A DNA stretch of 8,801 nt from Flavipsychrobacter stenotrophus (lineage in GTDB: Bacteria; Bacteroidota; Bacteroidia; Chitinophagales; Chitinophagaceae). The DNA lies in contig CANCOG010000190.1 of assembly GCA_947379685.1 (NCBI GenBank), positions 1 through 8,801 on the forward strand, written 5' to 3'. Of this stretch, positions 5,516-8,801 are shown piece after piece. Position 1 is the stretch's first letter. Each line of letters starts with the position of its first letter. The notes under the pieces were generated by a model, which saw only the letters and a program-made list of their open reading frames with translations, had not been told where the DNA came from and did not search any database. Made by a program: the position numbers and the translations under genes.

Positions 5516-6691
5516 ATGAAAAATAAACTTCACTGTCGTTTTTTGACATTGGCATTAATTGCCATATCTTTCTGCTCAGGTTTTATCGCGAATGCGCGGC
5601 ATATAGCTGGGGCCAGACTCTCCTACAGTCACATAAGCGGCGATACCTACCTGATAAACCTGGAATTATTGGGAGATTGTTATGCGCCCGCTGACATTTT
5701 GGGGCAACTATCAACTTCCACTCCATACGTTGGTATTTACAATGACACTTCTTATGTGAACTCACTTGCATTAAATATCGATACTTCAAAAAGTAATATA
5801 GAAGTTACACCCAATTGCACACTTGAACCTACCGCCTGCACGAGTACAAGTTCCGCTATTCCGGGCCTAAGGAAATTTGTGTATACCGGACAGTTTACAT
5901 TCCCTTTTCCCCTTAAGCGGTGGCGAATTGTATTTGACGGTAATCTGGGTATGGGATTCCAAGCAGCAAGAAGCTATAATCTAACTAATATTAATCTATC
6001 TGGCGGTCCGACGGACATTGAGGCCATACTCAATAATACTACTAGTTTCAACTCGAACACAGTAATCAAAAACGATTTGCCGATTTATTTTTGCCTGAAC
6101 AAAAATGAAAGCTACAACCCATCAATTATAGATATTGACGGTGACAGTATCTCAATATCACTTGTGCCCGGTAGAGATGGATACACAGGATCACCCGTTA
6201 CTTACCTGAGTCCATTTACCTTTTCAAATCCAATTGCTGCATCTCCGGGTTCATTTGTATGCTCACCAGCCAATGGAATAATCAATTTTGTGCCCAATCA
6301 GGTACAAGATGCACTTGTTGTATACAGGATAAAAGAATACAGGGGCACTACTTTAATAGGCAGCAGCGAAAGTGAAATGAATTTCAGGGTATTGACCTGC
6401 ATAGATAATGGATGCACGCTACTCGGTGTAGGGGCTGAACCCGCTGCCCGGAAATTAAATTGCTACCCCAATCCTGCTTCAGATGAAATCACGGTAACTC
6501 TTCCGTATTTCTCTGACAGGGCAGACATTTCGATAGCAGACGTTTTGGGCAGAACCGTGTTTCAAAAAATAATCTGCGATAATAAACTAACCAGTTGTAC
6601 ACTCGATGTTTCTCACTTGTTACAAGGAACTTATTGTATGAGGGTGAATGTTGATGGGGCTATGCAAACAGAGAGCGTTACTATTTGGTAA
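5516..6691 (+). CDS. Secreted protein with T9SS type A sorting domain
   Basis: A 391-residue exported protein of unknown role. Residues 1-27 form a signal peptide (hydrophobic ALIAISFCSGFIA, likely cleavage after ANA). The mature protein opens RHIAGARLSYSHISGDTYLINLELLGDCYAP, the kind of opening (HI-x-G-x-x-[LM]-x-Y, then a 'xDC' strand) that I know from large Bacteroidota surface proteins with PKD or gliding-type modules. A DIDGDSISISLVP segment (206-218) is a typical acidic turn of such beta-sandwich repeats. Residues about 313-391 are the C-terminal sorting domain: CYPNPASDEITV (316-327), then ISIADVLGRTVFQ, LDVSHLLQGTYCMRV and the SVTIW end. This domain directs export through the outer membrane by the type IX system, where it is normally removed. 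The start gives a good signal peptide. It is short for this class, with no catalytic domain seen, so adhesion or matrix function is a guess. Confidence 0.88.
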   Translation: MKNKLHCRFLTLALIAISFCSGFIANARHIAGARLSYSHISGDTYLINLELLGDCYAPADILGQLSTSTPYVGIYNDTSYVNSLALNIDTSKSNIEVTPNCTLEPTACTSTSSAIPGLRKFVYTGQFTFPFPLKRWRIVFDGNLGMGFQAARSYNLTNINLSGGPTDIEAILNNTTSFNSNTVIKNDLPIYFCLNKNESYNPSIIDIDGDSISISLVPGRDGYTGSPVTYLSPFTFSNPIAASPGSFVCSPANGIINFVPNQVQDALVVYRIKEYRGTTLIGSSESEMNFRVLTCIDNGCTLLGVGAEPAARKLNCYPNPASDEITVTLPYFSDRADISIADVLGRTVFQKIICDNKLTSCTLDVSHLLQGTYCMRVNVDGAMQTESVTIW

Positions 6692-6818
6692 AGGACAAAT
6701 TGTGGCGATTTTAACGTTGCATTTTGCCCCTTTCCGTTAGAATTCGGTCCTCGTCCCAGACATTCTCCTATCCTCATTTTTATTGACCGAAGATCTTTTC
6801 TCCCGTCCGCCTCTAGTT

Positions 6819-6842
6819 CAACACCTTCGGTGTTGGTGTTTT
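6819..6842 (+). terminator. Weak terminator-like hairpin
   Basis: CAACACC (6819-6825) pairs with GGTGTTG (6829-6835) around TTC, followed at 6839-6842 by TTTT after the bases GTG. It lies in the convergent gap after the T9SS gene and may help end that transcript, though it is 127 bases past the stop and the T-run is short and displaced. It is also the first of three hairpins in series. Confidence 0.35.
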
Positions 6843-6900
6843 AAATTCATGTACCGCTGGTTTCACCAGCGGCTATTATTGTTGAAGCCCCCCGGGCTTC
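6819..6900. repeat. Three hairpins in series (REP-like element)
   Basis: Three perfect hairpins with three-base loops follow each other: 6819-6835 (CAACACC/GGTGTTG), 6853-6872 (CCGCTGGT, TTC, ACCAGCGG) and 6884-6900 (GAAGCCC, CCC, GGGCTTC). They are spaced by 18 and 11 bases, in the gap between two converging genes. The second and third hairpins resemble intergenic palindromes I recall in many Bacteroidota genomes (CCGCTGG ... CCAGCGG followed by a GGGCTTC-type stem). No transposase is nearby. Confidence 0.6.
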
Positions 6901-6919
6901 GTTAAGTCAACAACTTCCA

Positions 6920-8801
6920 CTAATCCCCCAATTCCCGCTCTTCCGTATACCAAGGGAATGAATCGGCATTGCGGCCAGTTTCCCAGTAGAATTTGGTGCG
7001 TTTGCGGTCGTAATTGCCTACTTCATTCATGGTTTCGGAATCGTACAGGCGACCATTAATCATGGTGTAGTGGATGCTTTCGGTATTGTAGATGTTCTCC
7101 AATGGGTTCTTGTCCATTACCAGTAAATCTGCCAGCTTTCCGGCCTCTACTGAACCAATCCAGGTATCTAAACCGAGGTTGAGTGCCGGGTTAATGGTTG
7201 CCGCCCTGAGTGCCTCATATGGAGTCATGCCACCTTGCGCCAGCATCCAGATCTCCCAATGGGCACCAATACCCTGAATCTGGCCATGGGCACCCATATT
7301 CACCTTAACGCCTGCATTCGTCAGTTTCTTCAGGCTGCGCGATACTTGCATGTAGCCATTTTCATATTCCTCCTCCGGCGCCATAGTACGATGGCGACTG
7401 CGTGTATCTATCACCGAACGTGGCGTAAAGCGCAATAATCTTTCTTTTTCCCAAACATTGGTGTGCTGGTACCAATAGGTTTCACCAGCCAGTGCACCAT
7501 AACAAACGATGAGCGTAGGCGTATAGCCTGTCTGTGCACGTTTCCAGAATTGAATAACATCATCATACAAGGTAGCCACCGGCAAATTATGCTCAATGGT
7601 GGTATGCCCGTCCATGATCATACTCAGGTTATGAAAAAAGAAGGAACCGCCTTCTGGTACCACTTCCATTTTCAGCTCCCTTGCAGCTTCTATCACCATC
7701 TGTCTTTGTTCGCGACGGGGCTGATTGTAGCTTTTTACGCTGAAGGCACCATACGCCTTGGTACGCCTGAGGGCACTCTTGGCATCCTCATATGAATTGA
7801 TCACTGCCTTAAAGTCTCCTTCGGCACCATATAGTATAGTACCGGTAGAAAACACCCTCGGGCCAACCATGGTACCTGACTTTACCAATTCGCTCTGTGC
7901 AAAAACCATTTCACTATTAGCCGATGGGTCGTGCATAGTGGTAACACCATAGGCAAGGTTAGTGTAATATGGCCAGTGTTTTTGAGGGGTAAGTCCGTAA
8001 CGGAAATGATTGCCATGGGCGTGTGCATCAATAAACCCGGGCATGATTGTTTTGCCATTGCAGTCAATTTCTTTCGCCCCGGCCGGGATGGTCACATCTG
8101 AACTTTTGCCGACTGCCTTAATGAGATTACCTTCTACTACAACCGTTCCGTTTTCAACTACTTCATTACCATTCATGGTAAGTATGCGCGCGTGAGTAAA
8201 TGCGATAATACCCTTTGGTTTATCCGTCTTTGCGGTCAGACCAACGGTAATACCATGATCCGGTGTTTTAAACAGGGAATCGGGTTTTCCCGCCACAAAG
8301 TCGAACCTGTCTTCAAGATTAATAGTATAGTATTGGTCGCCAAGAGTGTAATGAAGTTGCTTGCTATCGCTACTCCAGTGCAGATTAATACCGGCGTCAA
8401 GCGACACCTTTTTTACAGGAAAATCAGATGAATCAGCGCTCAGGTTGATTGGTTTGCCTGTGTGGAGGAATGGAGCAACGTACACCTGGTGCAGGTTGAC
8501 ATATGCCACCCATTGGTTATCTGGAGAAACGGTAAACTGCCCTGCATAAGTACTTTTGAATACCACCCGCTCATCGCTGCCATCTGGCTTGAAACTGATG
8601 AGCTGCTTATCGGGCGTTTCTCCGCTTTCTGCATAAATGCACTTACCATCGGCACTAAATGACGGGTTTGAACCCTTATCCGTTGCAAATTCTTCAACCC
8701 CGCCCGCCGAAGGCATGGTGTAAATACCTGGCTTAATGGTATAGGTATTGCCCATTACATTATTGCTGCCTTCCTTCAAATAAACCAACGTCTTACCATC
8801 A
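6920..8801 (-). CDS. Beta-propeller/amidohydrolase fusion, 5' end beyond window
   Basis: C-terminal part of a large exported amidohydrolase; the frame runs open to the window edge (…DGKTLVYLKEG), so the true start lies outside and residue numbers below count from the codon at 8788. Residues 1 to about 185 belong to PD40/TolB-like propeller repeats (NPSFSADGKCIYAES 41-55, FTVSPDNQWVAYVN 85-98). The amidohydrolase domain follows: ARILTMNGNEVVENGTVVVEGNLIKAVG (200-227), GFIDAHAHGNH (251-261) with the paired metal-binding histidines 256 and 258, VKSYNQP (351-357, Lys352), FFHN (384-387), TIEHN (397-401) and NMGAHGQIQGIGAHWE (497-512). The end has EAGKLADLLVMDKNPLENI, the usual amidohydrolase closing strand. 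It probably cleaves an amide or peptide-like bond, but the substrate is unknown. A propeller ahead of an amidohydrolase is an arrangement known in Bacteroidota proteins. The stop TAG is at 6922-6920, just past a hairpin cluster. Confidence 0.88.
   Translation of the reverse strand, partial: DGKTLVYLKEGSNNVMGNTYTIKPGIYTMPSAGGVEEFATDKGSNPSFSADGKCIYAESGETPDKQLISFKPDGSDERVVFKSTYAGQFTVSPDNQWVAYVNLHQVYVAPFLHTGKPINLSADSSDFPVKKVSLDAGINLHWSSDSKQLHYTLGDQYYTINLEDRFDFVAGKPDSLFKTPDHGITVGLTAKTDKPKGIIAFTHARILTMNGNEVVENGTVVVEGNLIKAVGKSSDVTIPAGAKEIDCNGKTIMPGFIDAHAHGNHFRYGLTPQKHWPYYTNLAYGVTTMHDPSANSEMVFAQSELVKSGTMVGPRVFSTGTILYGAEGDFKAVINSYEDAKSALRRTKAYGAFSVKSYNQPRREQRQMVIEAARELKMEVVPEGGSFFFHNLSMIMDGHTTIEHNLPVATLYDDVIQFWKRAQTGYTPTLIVCYGALAGETYWYQHTNVWEKERLLRFTPRSVIDTRSRHRTMAPEEEYENGYMQVSRSLKKLTNAGVKVNMGAHGQIQGIGAHWEIWMLAQGGMTPYEALRAATINPALNLGLDTWIGSVEAGKLADLLVMDKNPLENIYNTESIHYTMINGRLYDSETMNEVGNYDRKRTKFYWETGRNADSFPWYTEERELGD

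Noticed and set aside
6743..6799. TTCGGTC (6743-6749) and GACCGAA (6785-6791) followed by CTTTTC, as a terminator for the T9SS gene
   Set aside because: The 7-bp stem has a 35-base loop and the T-run is short and offset; a chance match is likely.
7463..7795. A 110-residue plus-strand frame opposite the amidohydrolase gene
   Set aside because: The opposite strand encodes conserved amidohydrolase motifs over the same bases, so this is a shadow.
8788..8788. TTG at 8788-8786 as the true start of the amidohydrolase
   Set aside because: The frame continues upstream as DGKT, which completes a PD40 repeat, and no signal peptide follows the TTG; the gene is cut by the window edge.

Overview
The window looks like chromosomal DNA of a member of the Bacteroidota, probably in or near the Chitinophagales. 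The evidence is a type IX secretion (T9SS) C-terminal sorting domain on one secreted protein, sites resembling the Bacteroidota promoter (TTTG, then TAnnTTTG), no clear Shine-Dalgarno sequences, and intergenic hairpin repeats of a kind common in this phylum. The genus call is inference from style and cannot be confirmed from the sequence alone.

Layout. Positions 6-1172 hold two tandem paralogous lipoproteins, each with one EGF-like module and a shared, unrecognised C-terminal domain. They converge on a minus-strand gene (1445-3853) for a large exported protein that joins a YncE-like beta-propeller to a phosphoesterase domain. The 272 bp between them carry a palindrome-rich repeat. A 400-bp AT-rich gap (3854-4253) follows; it contains a 22-bp tandem repeat and a good plus-strand promoter. 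That promoter serves a 68-residue single-pass membrane protein (4254-4460), which ends at a clear intrinsic terminator. Next is a puzzling stretch (4514-4784) with a perfect 21-bp inverted repeat around 101 bp, overlapped by a doubtful minus-strand ORF. Then come a VIT/CCC1-type metal transporter (4785-5492) and, 23 bp later, a secreted T9SS-sorted protein (5516-6691). A 228-bp convergent gap carries three hairpins in series. The window ends inside a minus-strand exported propeller-amidohydrolase fusion (6920 to beyond 8801).

Function. Most of the genes encode envelope or exported proteins: two lipoproteins, one T9SS cargo, one signal-peptide phosphoesterase, one propeller amidohydrolase whose N-terminus is cut off, and two membrane proteins. 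No pathway visibly links them. The only plausible operons are the two lipoproteins and the VIT/T9SS pair. No RNA gene, CRISPR array, transposase or phage gene was seen. The features most worth following are the inverted repeat at 4535-4677, the small membrane protein beside it, the paired EGF-like lipoproteins, and the hairpin repeats placed in both convergent gaps.
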